Part shown: piece by piece, positions 54,012 to 62,955 of the stretch | How positions within the stretch are numbered: position 1 is the first letter of the stretch | How the letters are laid out: every line of letters begins with the position of its first letter | Assembly: GCF_028764065.1 (NCBI RefSeq) | Contig: NZ_JACOFN010000005.1 | Span: forward strand, 37,456 to 101,455 | Source: Fructobacillus sp. CRL 2054 | GTDB lineage: Bacteria; Bacillota; Bacilli; Lactobacillales; Lactobacillaceae | Direction: 5' to 3' | Length of the DNA: 64,000 nucleotides | Notes under the pieces: generated by a model | What the model saw: the letters and a program-made list of their open reading frames with translations, nothing else | What the model was told of the DNA's origin: nothing | Databases searched by the model: none | Position numbers and translations under genes: made by a program

Positions 54012-56045
54012 ATGCCATTAACTTTGACAGATAAAGTCAGCGCCTTGTCAGGTGTCGGGCCGAAGCGGGAACAGGCTTTACAGGAGCTTGGTATTTTCAC
54101 AATTGACGACCTACTCTCTTATTATCCCTATCGTTATGATGACTTGGGTGAACGACTACCATCCGAAACGCTGGATGGGGAAAAGGTCACCTTTAAGGGT
54201 GTGATATCCACGCCGGCCGTTGTTCGTCGATATGGTAAGCGGTCACAGACCGTGATTGGATTGCTGGTCGACCGTGAAAACGTGCGAGTGACTTTTTTCA
54301 ACCAACCATGGATTGCTAAGAACCTAGAGGTTGGACAAGAGGTGGCGGTGTACGGTACTTATAATGCGGCCAAGGCGGCTTTGACTGCCATCAAATTGGT
54401 GCCAGCTTCCATTGATGGCTTAGCACCCATTTACCCAGTGTCAAAGGCCATTAAGGCCAAGACCATTGCTGAGTTAGTGGAGCAGGCCTGGGGGCAGTTG
54501 CGTGGGACTTTGCCGAATTTGGTACCCGCCAGTCTGCGTGAAAAGTACCGCTTGCTGGATAAGAACCAGCAGATTGAGTATTCTCACTTTCCCAAGGATA
54601 AAGTCGAATCGAAAGCCGGGCGACGTTCCGCAGCTTTTGAAGAATTCTTTCTCTTTCAGATGCGCTTGCAGTTGATTAAGCAGGCGGACCAGCGTTTCCT
54701 AGGAGAAGCCTTGGACTATGATAAGGAAAAGGTGGCGGCCTTTATTAAGGCGCTGCCTTTCCAATTAACTGCTGCTCAGCAGCGAGTGGTTGACGAGATT
54801 TTGGCTGATCAGGCAGCACCACAGCACATGAACCGTTTGTTGCAAGGGGATGTTGGTTCTGGAAAGACGGTCGTTGCCGCCATCGCCATGTATGCAGCGG
54901 TGACTGCCGGAACTCAGGGAGCCATTATGGCGCCAACTGAAATTTTGGCTCAGCAACATGCTAAGGGTCTGGCTAAGTTATTCGAATCGGCTGGAATTCA
55001 CTTGCGGGTGGAGCTACTAACATCCGGGTTAAAGGCGGCCCAGCGTCGACAAATTTTAGAAGACTTGGAGTCCGGTGATATTGATATTGTTGTTGGAACC
55101 CATGCGCTAGTTCAAGATGGGGTTTACTTCCACCATCTTGGCGTAGCAGTGATTGATGAGCAACATCGTTTTGGCGTAAAGCAACGGGCTAAGTTGCGTG
55201 AGGGCGGAGTTAACCCCGACATCTTGGCGATGACGGCGACACCAATTCCACGTACCTTAGCTATTACGGCTTATGGTGAAATGGAAGTTTCGATTATTGA
55301 TGAATTACCAGCGGGTCGTAAACCGATTATTACTAGTCAGCTTTCGAACCGACAGTATGACCAAGCCATTGATCTGTTGAAAGCAGAACTGGCCAAGGGG
55401 GCTCAAGCCTACGTGGTCACACCCTTGATTGAAGAATCAGAAACCTTGGACGTTCAAAACGTGACGGCGGTTTATCAGGAATTGCAGGAAGCACTGCCGG
55501 ACTATACGGTGGGACTTTTACACGGCCGTTTGCCAAAGGAAGACAAGGACGTCTTGATGGCGGGCTTTGCCAATAACGACGTGCAGGTTTTGGTGGCGAC
55601 CACGGTGATTGAAGTCGGGGTCGATGTGCCAAATGCTTCGATTATGTTAATATTAGATGCTGACCGTTTTGGCCTGGCGCAGCTCCATCAGTTGCGTGGT
55701 CGAGTAGGTCGAGGAGACCGGCAGTCCTATACTGTTCTGCTGGCTGATCCGAAGACTGATTACGGGAAGGAACGACTAGCCGCTTTGGTCCAAACAACGG
55801 ATGGATTCGAACTTGCCCAGCGTGATTTAGAACTTCGTGGCTCTGGTGACATTCTGGGGACCAAGCAGTCGGGGATGCCGGACTTTAAAGTCGGGGATCC
55901 GGTCAAAGATTTGACCATGTTGACGATTGCTCAGGAAGAAGCGCTGAAGCTTGTGCGTCAGCCCGACTGGGAGCAAGATGTCGACAACCAAGCGCTAGTT
56001 GAAAAGCTATCAACGACGATGGCAGCCTATCGTCATTTCGATTAA
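54012..56045 (+). CDS. recG: ATP-dependent DNA helicase RecG
   Basis: 677 residues. N-terminal wedge/OB domain (starting with LSGVGPKREQALQELGI), then SF2 helicase motifs: LLQGDVGSGKTVVAA (I), APTEILAQQ (Ia), VIDEQHRFGV (II, DEQH), TATPIPRTL (III), and ATTVIEVGVDVPNA with QLRGRVGRG (V/VI), ending in the TRG region. It remodels stalled forks and recombination intermediates. ATG 54012 follows GGAGAG; a TTG at 53991 is weaker. Precedes plsX as in many Firmicutes. Confidence 0.96.
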   Translation: MPLTLTDKVSALSGVGPKREQALQELGIFTIDDLLSYYPYRYDDLGERLPSETLDGEKVTFKGVISTPAVVRRYGKRSQTVIGLLVDRENVRVTFFNQPWIAKNLEVGQEVAVYGTYNAAKAALTAIKLVPASIDGLAPIYPVSKAIKAKTIAELVEQAWGQLRGTLPNLVPASLREKYRLLDKNQQIEYSHFPKDKVESKAGRRSAAFEEFFLFQMRLQLIKQADQRFLGEALDYDKEKVAAFIKALPFQLTAAQQRVVDEILADQAAPQHMNRLLQGDVGSGKTVVAAIAMYAAVTAGTQGAIMAPTEILAQQHAKGLAKLFESAGIHLRVELLTSGLKAAQRRQILEDLESGDIDIVVGTHALVQDGVYFHHLGVAVIDEQHRFGVKQRAKLREGGVNPDILAMTATPIPRTLAITAYGEMEVSIIDELPAGRKPIITSQLSNRQYDQAIDLLKAELAKGAQAYVVTPLIEESETLDVQNVTAVYQELQEALPDYTVGLLHGRLPKEDKDVLMAGFANNDVQVLVATTVIEVGVDVPNASIMLILDADRFGLAQLHQLRGRVGRGDRQSYTVLLADPKTDYGKERLAALVQTTDGFELAQRDLELRGSGDILGTKQSGMPDFKVGDPVKDLTMLTIAQEEALKLVRQPDWEQDVDNQALVEKLSTTMAAYRHFD

Positions 56046-56130
56046 GGATTGTTATTTAATTGAAAAGTCCTAGTAAAGCGCTACGGATACAATAATTATT
56101 ATTTATACAGATATTTTAAGGAGAATTACT

Positions 56131-57162
56131 GTGATTAAGATTGCGATTGATGCCATGGGTGGCGATTTTGCCCCTGATGAAATTGTGAAGGGTGTTGAAA
56201 TGGCCCGCGACCGTTATCCTGAGTTGGAATTCCAACTTTACGGAACGGAATCAAAGGTAAAGCCTCTTATCCAAAAGATGGACCGCATTACACTTATTCC
56301 AACGACTGAAGAAATCGAAATGGGTGAAGAACCCGTGAAGGCGATGAAGAATAAGCAAGACTCTTCAATGGTTCGCGCAGCAACTGCTGTTAAGAACGGC
56401 GAAGCCGACGCATTTTTCTCTGCTGGAAACACTGGGGCTATCTTGGCATCAGCCATCTTTATCGTTGGTCGTATGCGTGGGGTGGAACGTCCTGCCTTGG
56501 CATCTGCTTTCCCAAGCTTTGGTGGCCAACACGAAGACTTTGTCTTCATGGACCTTGGTGCCAACGCTGAAAACAAGCCATCTCACTTGTACCAATACGG
56601 AATCTTGGGCTCTTTTTATGCGGAATCCGTTCTTGGTATTTCAAACCCACGCGTTCGTTTGTTGAACAACGGTGGTGAAGAAGACAAGGGTGACGAAGTG
56701 CATAAGGCCGCTCATCAATTGATGAAAGACACGGATGCCTTTAACTTCTTGGGTAACGTCGAAGCGCGTGAAATCATGGATGGCACGGCGGATGTTGTGG
56801 TTGCGGATGGTTTCTCTGGAAACGCAACCTTGAAGGCAATCGAAGGAACAGCATTGACGATGCTGGACCAGTTGAAGAAGTCAATCAAGGGCGCTGGCCT
56901 TCGCGGTATCTTGGGTGCCTTGTTGTTGAAGCCAGCCTTCAAGTCATTGAAGAGCAAGTTGGACTTCAATGAAAAGGGTGGTGCTGTTGTGCTTGGTGTT
57001 AAGGCACCAGTTGTGAAGACGCACGGTTCAGCTAAGGCTGACGCGGTTGCCAACTCAATGGGCCAGATTCAAACAATGGTTCAAGAAGACCTTGCTGGTA
57101 AGACGGCTGCCTTCATTAAGGAAAACGCTGATAAGTTGAAGGTTAAGAAATCTTCAAAATAA
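56131..57162 (+). CDS. plsX: Phosphate acyltransferase
   Basis: 343 residues. Makes acyl-phosphate from acyl-ACP for phospholipid synthesis on the inner membrane face. The opening IKIAIDAMGGDFAPDEIVKG is the PlsX signature; SAGNTGAILA (near 98), DLGANAENKPSHL and DGFSGNATLKAIEG follow. GTG 56131 is the start, with AAGGAG eight bases before. It is followed by acpP, its functional partner. Confidence 0.96.
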   Translation: MIKIAIDAMGGDFAPDEIVKGVEMARDRYPELEFQLYGTESKVKPLIQKMDRITLIPTTEEIEMGEEPVKAMKNKQDSSMVRAATAVKNGEADAFFSAGNTGAILASAIFIVGRMRGVERPALASAFPSFGGQHEDFVFMDLGANAENKPSHLYQYGILGSFYAESVLGISNPRVRLLNNGGEEDKGDEVHKAAHQLMKDTDAFNFLGNVEAREIMDGTADVVVADGFSGNATLKAIEGTALTMLDQLKKSIKGAGLRGILGALLLKPAFKSLKSKLDFNEKGGAVVLGVKAPVVKTHGSAKADAVANSMGQIQTMVQEDLAGKTAAFIKENADKLKVKKSSK

Positions 57163-57226
57163 AATCCGCAAGCTAGTTTTTTTATGGTAGTATAGATTCG
57201 ATTTGATTTAGCTTGAGGAGAGAACA

Positions 57227-57478
57227 ATGGCCTTATCGAGGGAACAGATTTACGAGAAATTAGAGTGCGAAATTGCAAAGCGCTTCGAAGTTTCGAAGGA
57301 CAAAATCGAGGGAGACCGCGACTTTGTTAAAGAAATCGGTGCCGATTCTATCGACGTCGTTGAACTAGTTGTCGAAGTTGAGGATGAATTTGACATTGAA
57401 ATTCCAGACGAAGAACTGGATTCATTGACAACTCTAAATAAGGTGTCGGATTACGTTTATGAGCATCAGGGTAAGTAA
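57227..57478 (+). CDS. acpP: Acyl carrier protein
   Basis: 83 residues, acidic four-helix protein with the phosphopantetheine attachment site Ser41 in GADSIDVVEL. It carries acyl chains in fatty-acid and phospholipid synthesis. ATG 57227 follows GAGGAGAG. It sits after plsX and its end overlaps the SprT-like gene by 20 bases. A second ACP for the fab cluster may exist elsewhere. Confidence 0.95.
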   Translation: MALSREQIYEKLECEIAKRFEVSKDKIEGDRDFVKEIGADSIDVVELVVEVEDEFDIEIPDEELDSLTTLNKVSDYVYEHQGK

Positions 57479-57989
57479 CTTTTTTAAAAAGTCTGCTCGG
57501 ACTGCCAAGACCAATACGACCTGGCAAAAGAAAATAGGGACTCCTGAACAGGTTGCTTTGCAAAAGCGGGTTGAACAGGTGTCCCTTTCTGCCTTTGGCC
57601 GTCCTTTTGAACATCAGGCAGTTTTTAACCCTCGTTTACAGACGACGGGTGGTCGCTACCATTTAGCCGACCATCACTTGGACTTTAATCCAAAAATGGC
57701 GGATCGGGATGACTTTGATAGCATTATTAAACATGAGCTTTGCCATTACCACTTGCACCGAGCGGGGCGGGGCTATCAGCATGCCAACCAGGACTTCAAA
57801 CGCTTGTTAGCCCAGGTAGGTGGTAGCCGTTATGCACCAGATATTGGTAACCGGCGGACGGTTGAAAAAAAGTACCACTACCTTTGTGATAACGGCCATG
57901 CCTTTGATCGGGTTCGTAGAGTAGATACGAGGCGCTACCGTTGTGGGCGTTGCCGAGGACGTTTGCATTTAGTGAACAATAATAATTAG
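57459..57989 (+). CDS. SprT-like zinc metallopeptidase domain protein
   Basis: 176 residues. The metal-binding HELCH at 92-96 lies in the SprT context (IIKHELCHYHLH), with a third His in the GYQHANQDF block, and a C-terminal zinc ribbon (Cys143, Cys162, Cys165). SprT-like proteins resemble the protease that removes DNA-protein crosslinks in eukaryotes; the bacterial role is little known. ATG 57459 lies in the end of acpP and has no strong ribosome site, so coupling is assumed. Confidence 0.85.
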   Translation: MSIRVSNFFKKSARTAKTNTTWQKKIGTPEQVALQKRVEQVSLSAFGRPFEHQAVFNPRLQTTGGRYHLADHHLDFNPKMADRDDFDSIIKHELCHYHLHRAGRGYQHANQDFKRLLAQVGGSRYAPDIGNRRTVEKKYHYLCDNGHAFDRVRRVDTRRYRCGRCRGRLHLVNNNN

Positions 57990-58004
57990 AAGGATGAAAA
58001 GAAC

Positions 58005-58214
58005 ATGTCATACACTTGGCTAAAAATTCTCTGGGCCTTTTTAAACTTATTGGCCTTTCCAAGCTTGTTTTTATGGGCTTCACAGGCAGAACTGTCGATC
58101 CGAATAACCCTTGTCTTGGCAACGGCACTGTTTATTTTCTCAAATCTCTGCCTCGTTGCCATCCTATACTTGCAGTATAAGAAAAGAAATCAACCAGCTG
58201 TTGAAGAGGACTGA
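58005..58214 (+). CDS. Small two-helix membrane protein (69 residues)
   Basis: Not recognised. Two hydrophobic helices (about residues 5-25 and 31-55) with a basic C-terminal end (YKKRNQPAVEED). AGAAGG lies before ATG 58005; it follows the SprT-like gene by 15 bases and precedes a terminator, so it closes this operon. Confidence 0.7.
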   Translation: MSYTWLKILWAFLNLLAFPSLFLWASQAELSIRITLVLATALFIFSNLCLVAILYLQYKKRNQPAVEED

Positions 58215-58239
58215 GCATCCTTGCAATTTAATAAAAGAT

Positions 58240-58277
58240 TGATAAGACCTAGTCGTTTGCGACTGGGCCTTTTTTTG
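58240..58277 (+). terminator. Intrinsic terminator upstream of ccpA
   Basis: GACCTAGTCG and CGACTGGGCC arms with a TTTG loop and T7. The -35 box of the ccpA promoter overlaps its 3' arm. Confidence 0.8.
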
Positions 58278-58309
58278 TGCTATGATAAATGGCAGTATTA
58301 AGCGCTTAC
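58257..58309 (+). promoter_or_regulatory. ccpA promoter with cre-like site
   Basis: TTGCGA (58257-58262), 18 bases, TATGAT (58281-58286). TATTAAGCGCTTACAA at 58294-58309 matches the CcpA operator consensus at 14 of 16 positions, with one half perfect, and lies just after the expected start. Autorepression is inferred. Confidence 0.6.
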
Positions 58310-58324
58310 AAAAGAGGTTTTAAG

Positions 58325-59332
58325 ATGGTCGAAGAAAAGAAAAACGCCACAATTTATGATGTCGCAGCAGCAGTTGGCGTTTCTTTAGCGACTGTTTCAC
58401 GAGTGGTGAACGGGTCTGAAAACGTTCGCCCAGCAACACGTGATAAAGTCTTAGCAGCTATTAAGGATTTGGGCTACCGCCCAAACGCCGTTGCTTGTGG
58501 ACTAGCCTCAAAGAAAACAACGACGGTTGGTGTGGTGATGCCCGACATGACCAATCTTTTCTTCTCGGAATTAACCCGAGGAATCGACGATGTGGCTCAC
58601 ATGTACCAGTACGATGTTTTGTTAACGAATACGGATGATGACCCAGAACGTGCATTGACTGCCATCCGTAACTTGGCTGATAAGCAAATCGATGGATTGA
58701 TTTTCATGGGGAGTCAATTGTCCGATAAGGTATTGGCTGCCATTCGTGCGACCGGCATTCCAGTGGTATTGGCTGGTTCTGTTGATAAGGATCGACAACT
58801 ACCATCTGTTAACATCGATTACAAGATGGCTTTCTCAGAAGTGACCGAACGTTTTCTAAAGTCGGGTTATGACCGCGTAGCTTTAGTTACAGGGTCTGCC
58901 GACCGTGCCATTGATGTTGATTACCGTCGCGCAGGATATGAGGCAGCCCTTTTGGAGGCAGGAAAGAAATTAGACGAAGAGCTAGTCTTCTCTGGTGCTC
59001 GTTCCTACGAGGATGGCTTAACCCTTGCAAAAGTCATTCGTGACGCCGGTGCTAATGCGGCATTGGTTTACGATGACGAGGTGGCTCTGGGTGTCTTGAA
59101 CGGCTTGCAGGATGAAGGATTAAAGGTGCCGGACGACTTTGAAATCGTATCGGCCAACAACACGACCTTTACGCTCGTTGCTCGTCCAGAACTCTCATCC
59201 ATCGATCAACCAAAGTATGACATCGGGGCTGTTGCCATGCGAATGTTAACGAAGCTGATGGATAAGCAGGACCTTGGGGAAGAGCAGATTTTGCTGCCTT
59301 ACACAATGGTGAACCGTTCATCAACAAAATAA
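58325..59332 (+). CDS. ccpA: Catabolite control protein A (LacI/GalR family)
   Basis: 335 residues. LacI-type helix-turn-helix with hinge helix (TIYDVAAAVGVSLATVSRVVNG to RPNAVACGLASKKTTTVGVV, residues ~8-65), then a periplasmic-binding-like core. The stretches GLIFMGSQLS, VLAGSVD and PSVNIDYKMAF follow CcpA closely. With phosphorylated HPr it represses or activates carbon genes. ATG 58325 after AGAGG; a longer frame from 58289 would contain the cre-like site. A paralogous LacI regulator is possible but less likely. Confidence 0.88.
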   Translation: MVEEKKNATIYDVAAAVGVSLATVSRVVNGSENVRPATRDKVLAAIKDLGYRPNAVACGLASKKTTTVGVVMPDMTNLFFSELTRGIDDVAHMYQYDVLLTNTDDDPERALTAIRNLADKQIDGLIFMGSQLSDKVLAAIRATGIPVVLAGSVDKDRQLPSVNIDYKMAFSEVTERFLKSGYDRVALVTGSADRAIDVDYRRAGYEAALLEAGKKLDEELVFSGARSYEDGLTLAKVIRDAGANAALVYDDEVALGVLNGLQDEGLKVPDDFEIVSANNTTFTLVARPELSSIDQPKYDIGAVAMRMLTKLMDKQDLGEEQILLPYTMVNRSSTK

Positions 59333-59341
59333 ATCGTAATT

Positions 59342-59372
59342 AAAGGGCTGAATCCAATTCAGTCCTTTTTGT
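59342..59372 (+). terminator. Intrinsic terminator after ccpA
   Basis: AAAGGGCTGAAT and ATTCAGTCCTTTTT arms with a short loop. Confidence 0.8.
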
Positions 59373-59451
59373 TTAGAATGATAACAATTTAATTGCCTTT
59401 TGGCACTTTGTCGCTTAAAATATTTAAAGGATTAATTTGGAGGGAAGTATT

Positions 59452-60801
59452 TTGAAAAATATTCGTTCACTATCACCATTCTCCTTGATGCTTTTGTTGA
59501 CGTCATTTACGATGTCGATTTCACAATCGACAATGACGACGGCTTACCCAATTTTGATGAAGCAGTTTGGTATTGATGCCGCTGCCGTTCAGTGGGTGAC
59601 ATCAGGATTTATGGTGGCTATGACTCTGGTCATGCCAGTTTCACCATGGTTGTTAGACAATCTTCATATGAAGACCTTGTTGAATTTGATTATTGCTGTT
59701 TTCCTAGTTGGAACTGCGATTGCCATGGTGACGCCAAACTTTTTGGGTGTTGTCGTTGGTCGTTTGTTAGAGGGGGTAGCTGTTGGGGCACTCTTCCCAA
59801 CTTATCAGGCAGTCATCATGGAAAACACGCCTGAGGAACGACGTGGTATTGCCATGGGGGCTGTTGGTTTGGTCATGTCTTCTGCTTTGGCAGTGGGACC
59901 AATCGTTTCTGGAATTGTTTTGCAATTTGGAACTTGGCGTGTGCTTTTTGCCTTCTTCTTTATCGTGCTCCTTGTCTTGAGTATCTTCATGCAAGGACAA
60001 ATTGAAAACACCCACCCAATGAACAAGCGTGACTTTGACTTCCTGTCATCATTCTTGTTGATTGGTTTCGCTGGTATCTTGTACACGGTTTCAATTTTGC
60101 CAGCAAAGGGTTGGTCGGTTGGTTTGGCCGTGACTTTGGCGGTATCTGTGATTTTACTGGTCATCTTTGTGATTCGACAGTTGAAGCAGGATAACCCATT
60201 CTTGGATTTGCGTGTCTTTGAGCACCAAGGTTATTTACCAGCCATGCTGTTGACTGGAATGTCATACTCAGGTTTGATCACTGCCACGGTTATCATGCCT
60301 TTGTACTTCCAAAAGGTCTTCGGATTGGCACCATTGTGGTCAGGACTTTTGATGATTCCTGCCGCTGCCTTCCTATCATATTTGAACCCTAAGTCAGGCC
60401 GTTTGCTTGGTCAAATCGGTTTGCGTCCATTGGTTTTGATTGGTTCCACCATGATGTTGGCCGGTTACTTGACCTTAGCCATCTTTGGAACGAAGTTCTT
60501 AATTTTGGCCATCGCAGGGGCGATGTTGCTTGAAGGTGGAAACGCCTTCATCATGATGCCTGCCGTAACGGCCGCCTCAAATGCCTTACCAAAGCAACTG
60601 ATTTCGCACGGTACTGCCATTATCACGACCATGCGTCAGTTGATTGGGGCCTTGTCAATTCTTGTTGCTGGTATCTTAATTGGATTCTTCCATGCTGATC
60701 ATAGTTATGGTCATTCATTGAACTTAACAGCAGCTTGGTTCGTCTTGGTACCATTGACTGGTTACCTCCTGGCAAGCCGAATTAAGACAACAAAAGAATA
60801 A
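59452..60801 (+). CDS. MFS transporter, DHA2 (EmrB/QacA-type) family
   Basis: 449 residues with 12-14 hydrophobic helices. MTTAYPILMKQFGIDAAAVQWVTSGFMV is the typical DHA2 opening, and GRLLEGVAVGALFPTYQ corresponds to motif A/D, with GAVGLVMSSALAVGPIVSG as the antiporter motif C. It is a proton-driven drug or metabolite exporter; substrate unknown. I chose TTG 59452 (GGAGGG six bases before) since an earlier TTG at 59437 lies on that ribosome site. Monocistronic with terminator. Confidence 0.9.
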   Translation: MKNIRSLSPFSLMLLLTSFTMSISQSTMTTAYPILMKQFGIDAAAVQWVTSGFMVAMTLVMPVSPWLLDNLHMKTLLNLIIAVFLVGTAIAMVTPNFLGVVVGRLLEGVAVGALFPTYQAVIMENTPEERRGIAMGAVGLVMSSALAVGPIVSGIVLQFGTWRVLFAFFFIVLLVLSIFMQGQIENTHPMNKRDFDFLSSFLLIGFAGILYTVSILPAKGWSVGLAVTLAVSVILLVIFVIRQLKQDNPFLDLRVFEHQGYLPAMLLTGMSYSGLITATVIMPLYFQKVFGLAPLWSGLLMIPAAAFLSYLNPKSGRLLGQIGLRPLVLIGSTMMLAGYLTLAIFGTKFLILAIAGAMLLEGGNAFIMMPAVTAASNALPKQLISHGTAIITTMRQLIGALSILVAGILIGFFHADHSYGHSLNLTAAWFVLVPLTGYLLASRIKTTKE

Positions 60802-60805
60802 ATAC

Positions 60806-60834
60806 AAAAGTCGGTTATTGACCGACTTTTTTAC
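60806..60834 (+). terminator. Intrinsic terminator after the MFS gene
   Basis: AAAAGTCGGT and ACCGACTTTTTT arms with a TATTG loop. Confidence 0.85.
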
Positions 60835-60921
60835 TAGCTTTTGTATAATAACTCTCGTAAAATAGTTGGGATAAGAAAAAACAGGCAGGATGCATATATT
60901 TAGTTCATTGTGGAGGCTATT

Positions 60922-61551
60922 TTGGCAAAGAAACCTTTTTTAATTGGAATTACAGGTGGTTCTGGTTCGGGAAAAACCACTGTTTCCAAGGCTTTGATTA
61001 CTCGTTTGGCGGATAATAACCCAATTTTGCTTCAGCAGGATGTGTATTATAAGGATCAATCCGAAAAACCAATGGAAGAACGGATGAAGACGAATTATGA
61101 CCATCCAGATTCAATCGAAACAGATCTTTTTGTTTCGGACTTGAAGAAGTTGATTCGTCACCAATCTATTGATACGCCGGTTTATGACTATGCAGAACAC
61201 ACACGTTCAAAGGAAACCACACACGTGGAGCCAGGTGATGTGATTATTGTTGATGGTGTTTTGCTTTTCAACGATGAGCGTGTCCGCGATTTGATGGACT
61301 TAAAAGTCTACGTTGACACTGACGATGACATTCGTTTTATTCGTCGTTTGCAACGTGATACACACGAACGTGGTCGTACCGTTGAAGGCGTCATTGAGCA
61401 ATATACGGCGACGGTTAAGCCAATGCATAACCAATTCGTTGAACCAACAAAGCGTTATGCTGATATCATCGTGCCAGAAGGTGGCGGTAACTACGTGGCT
61501 ATCGACATGTTGATGAACCAGGCGATTGCCATGGTTAAAAAAGAAGATTAA
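60922..61551 (+). CDS. udk: Uridine kinase
   Basis: 209 residues. Phosphorylates uridine and cytidine to UMP and CMP (salvage). P-loop [17 protein letters not shown] is near the N-terminus, [10 protein letters not shown] and [12 protein letters not shown] bind the nucleoside, and [13 protein letters not shown] is the lid. TTG 60922 is the best start: GGAGG lies five bases before, and the in-frame GTG at 60910 overlaps that site. With the pyr operon it gives the cell both routes to UMP. Confidence 0.93.
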   Translation: MAKKPFLIGITGGSGSGKTTVSKALITRLADNNPILLQQDVYYKDQSEKPMEERMKTNYDHPDSIETDLFVSDLKKLIRHQSIDTPVYDYAEHTRSKETTHVEPGDVIIVDGVLLFNDERVRDLMDLKVYVDTDDDIRFIRRLQRDTHERGRTVEGVIEQYTATVKPMHNQFVEPTKRYADIIVPEGGGNYVAIDMLMNQAIAMVKKED

Positions 61552-61569
61552 TGGGAAATGACTTTCCCA

Positions 61570-61602
61570 GAAAAAGCAGCCGATTCGGGTTGCTTTTTTA
61601 TT
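61570..61602 (+). terminator. Intrinsic terminator after udk
   Basis: AAAAGCAGCC and GGTTGCTTTTTT arms around GATTCG. Confidence 0.8.
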
Positions 61603-61667
61603 TAGAATGACTCTTGAATTATGTATGGCAAGTGTTAGTATGTAGTTGAAAAGAAGGGGGTTTATCA

Positions 61668-61856
61668 ATGACAAGCAAACGCGATGGACTAAAAGAAGAT
61701 CGTCAATCATTTGAAAATGCCCAGCAGAAAGCTGCGTTGAATCATGTGGCTGAAGAGCATGAAAGACACAGTGAAACGCTTGAGCATGCCAAGCACAAGG
61801 ATGCCCGTTATGATAACGAGGCCTTCGAATCAGAAAAGAAAGAATACGAGGGGTAA
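61668..61856 (+). CDS. Small highly charged protein (62 residues)
   Basis: Not recognised. Almost wholly hydrophilic and rich in Glu, Lys, His and Gln, with a heptad-like look (HVAEEHERHSETLEHAKHKDARYD) that suggests an extended helix or disorder. AAGGGGG precedes ATG 61668. Five bases separate it from a second tiny charged gene; both share one terminator. Such proteins are often stress-related in Firmicutes, but there is no direct evidence here. Confidence 0.65.
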   Translation: MTSKRDGLKEDRQSFENAQQKAALNHVAEEHERHSETLEHAKHKDARYDNEAFESEKKEYEG

Positions 61857-61861
61857 GAATT

Positions 61862-62005
61862 ATGGCAAAGAAGGATGAATTTGAAGCAGTTGATGCCAAC
61901 CAAGTAGAAGGTGAGAAGCGTCAAGAAGAACGTTTGGAAAAGCAGTCTGAATTTAATCTTTCTTCACACGAATCACGTGAAAAGAAGGCAGAAGATAAGA
62001 TTTAA
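61862..62005 (+). CDS. Small highly charged protein (47 residues)
   Basis: Frame from ATG 61862 to TAA 62003-62005. The product is acidic/basic mixed, without hydrophobic segments (KKDEFEAVDANQVEGEKRQE at the start, HESREKKAEDKI at the end). The ribosome site AGGGG lies at the end of the preceding gene. It resembles its neighbour in composition and is probably co-translated. Not recognised. Confidence 0.62.
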   Translation: MAKKDEFEAVDANQVEGEKRQEERLEKQSEFNLSSHESREKKAEDKI

Positions 62006-62021
62006 TTATCTGTTAGTTTAA

Positions 62022-62057
62022 ATAAAAAAGCACACTCGCTTGAGCGTGCTTTTTTAT
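62022..62057. terminator. Bidirectional intrinsic terminator
   Basis: AAAAAAGCACACTCG and CGAGCGTGCTTTTTT arms (one mismatch) between convergent genes. Confidence 0.88.
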
Positions 62058-62064
62058 TTTGAAA

Positions 62065-62931
62065 TTAAGACTGGCGTCTTGTTCCTTCGATGACGTTACG
62101 CATTGTATCCACGACAGACTGGGTGGCTTTTGGTAACTTTGAACCGGCTAAGGTGAAAAGCGTATCGACAATGGTTAATTGAGCAATTAATGAAGACATT
62201 GATTCGGAGCGATAATTCACTTCTTCGGCTAGTGAGAAGAGGGCGATGTCGGCCATTTTAGCAAGTGGCGAATCGGGGAAAGAGGTGATAGCAATGAAGG
62301 GGACGTTGTTTTCCTTTAACTTTTGCGCCAGGAAAAGCGTGTCATCGTTTCGTCCGGAGTGGGAGATAACAACGGCGGTATCCTGTGGTGTTAGTTTGAC
62401 TGCCTGCATCAACTGAATGTCATAGTCTTGATGGGAAATAACATCAATTGGCGTACGTAAAAACTTGTGATAGGCGTTAAAGGCGACGATGGACGAACCA
62501 CCAATTCCGAAAAATCCAACGCGTTTGGCAGAAATTAACCAATCGAGTGCTTGATCGAGTTTGTCAACGGACAGTGAATCGAGTGTCATGGTCAAAGCGT
62601 TTTGGGCACCTGAAAAGACTTTACGGGTGATTTCTTTTGTATTGTCATCGTCGGTAATTTCACCAAACAGGTCGACTGGGGGTTTGCTTCGCTGGTAAGA
62701 GGCTAGGTTAACAGAAAAGTCACGGTAAGAGTTGAAACCGATTTTTTTTACGAAACGGGAAATGGAGGCGGTTGAGACAGAGGACTTTTCAGCCATCGAC
62801 TGAATGGTATCCTGTGCTGCCGCAGACATGTTGTTAATAATGTAGGAAACGAGCTTTTGCTCGGTTTGGTTATAACTGTTTGGCTCTTGCCCCAAACGGG
62901 CGAAGATCGCCTGTGCTTTGCTTTCTTTCAT
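62065..62931 (-). CDS. RpiR/MurR-family transcriptional regulator
   Basis: 288 residues. N-terminal RpiR-type helix-turn-helix (about 1-80) with AEKSSVSTASISRFVKKIGFNSYRDF, then a SIS sugar-phosphate-binding domain (about 125-255) with VGFFGIGGSSIVAFNAYHKF and TAVVISHSGRNDDT. It would respond to a phosphosugar. It is divergent from gnd, and two identical-type inverted repeats lie in the shared promoter region, so it probably controls gnd and itself, perhaps sensing a pentose-phosphate-pathway sugar phosphate. ATG 62931 after AAAGGA. Confidence 0.9.
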   Translation of the reverse strand: MKESKAQAIFARLGQEPNSYNQTEQKLVSYIINNMSAAAQDTIQSMAEKSSVSTASISRFVKKIGFNSYRDFSVNLASYQRSKPPVDLFGEITDDDNTKEITRKVFSGAQNALTMTLDSLSVDKLDQALDWLISAKRVGFFGIGGSSIVAFNAYHKFLRTPIDVISHQDYDIQLMQAVKLTPQDTAVVISHSGRNDDTLFLAQKLKENNVPFIAITSFPDSPLAKMADIALFSLAEEVNYRSESMSSLIAQLTIVDTLFTLAGSKLPKATQSVVDTMRNVIEGTRRQS

Positions 62932-62955
62932 AATATACGGTCCTTTGTTAAACTA

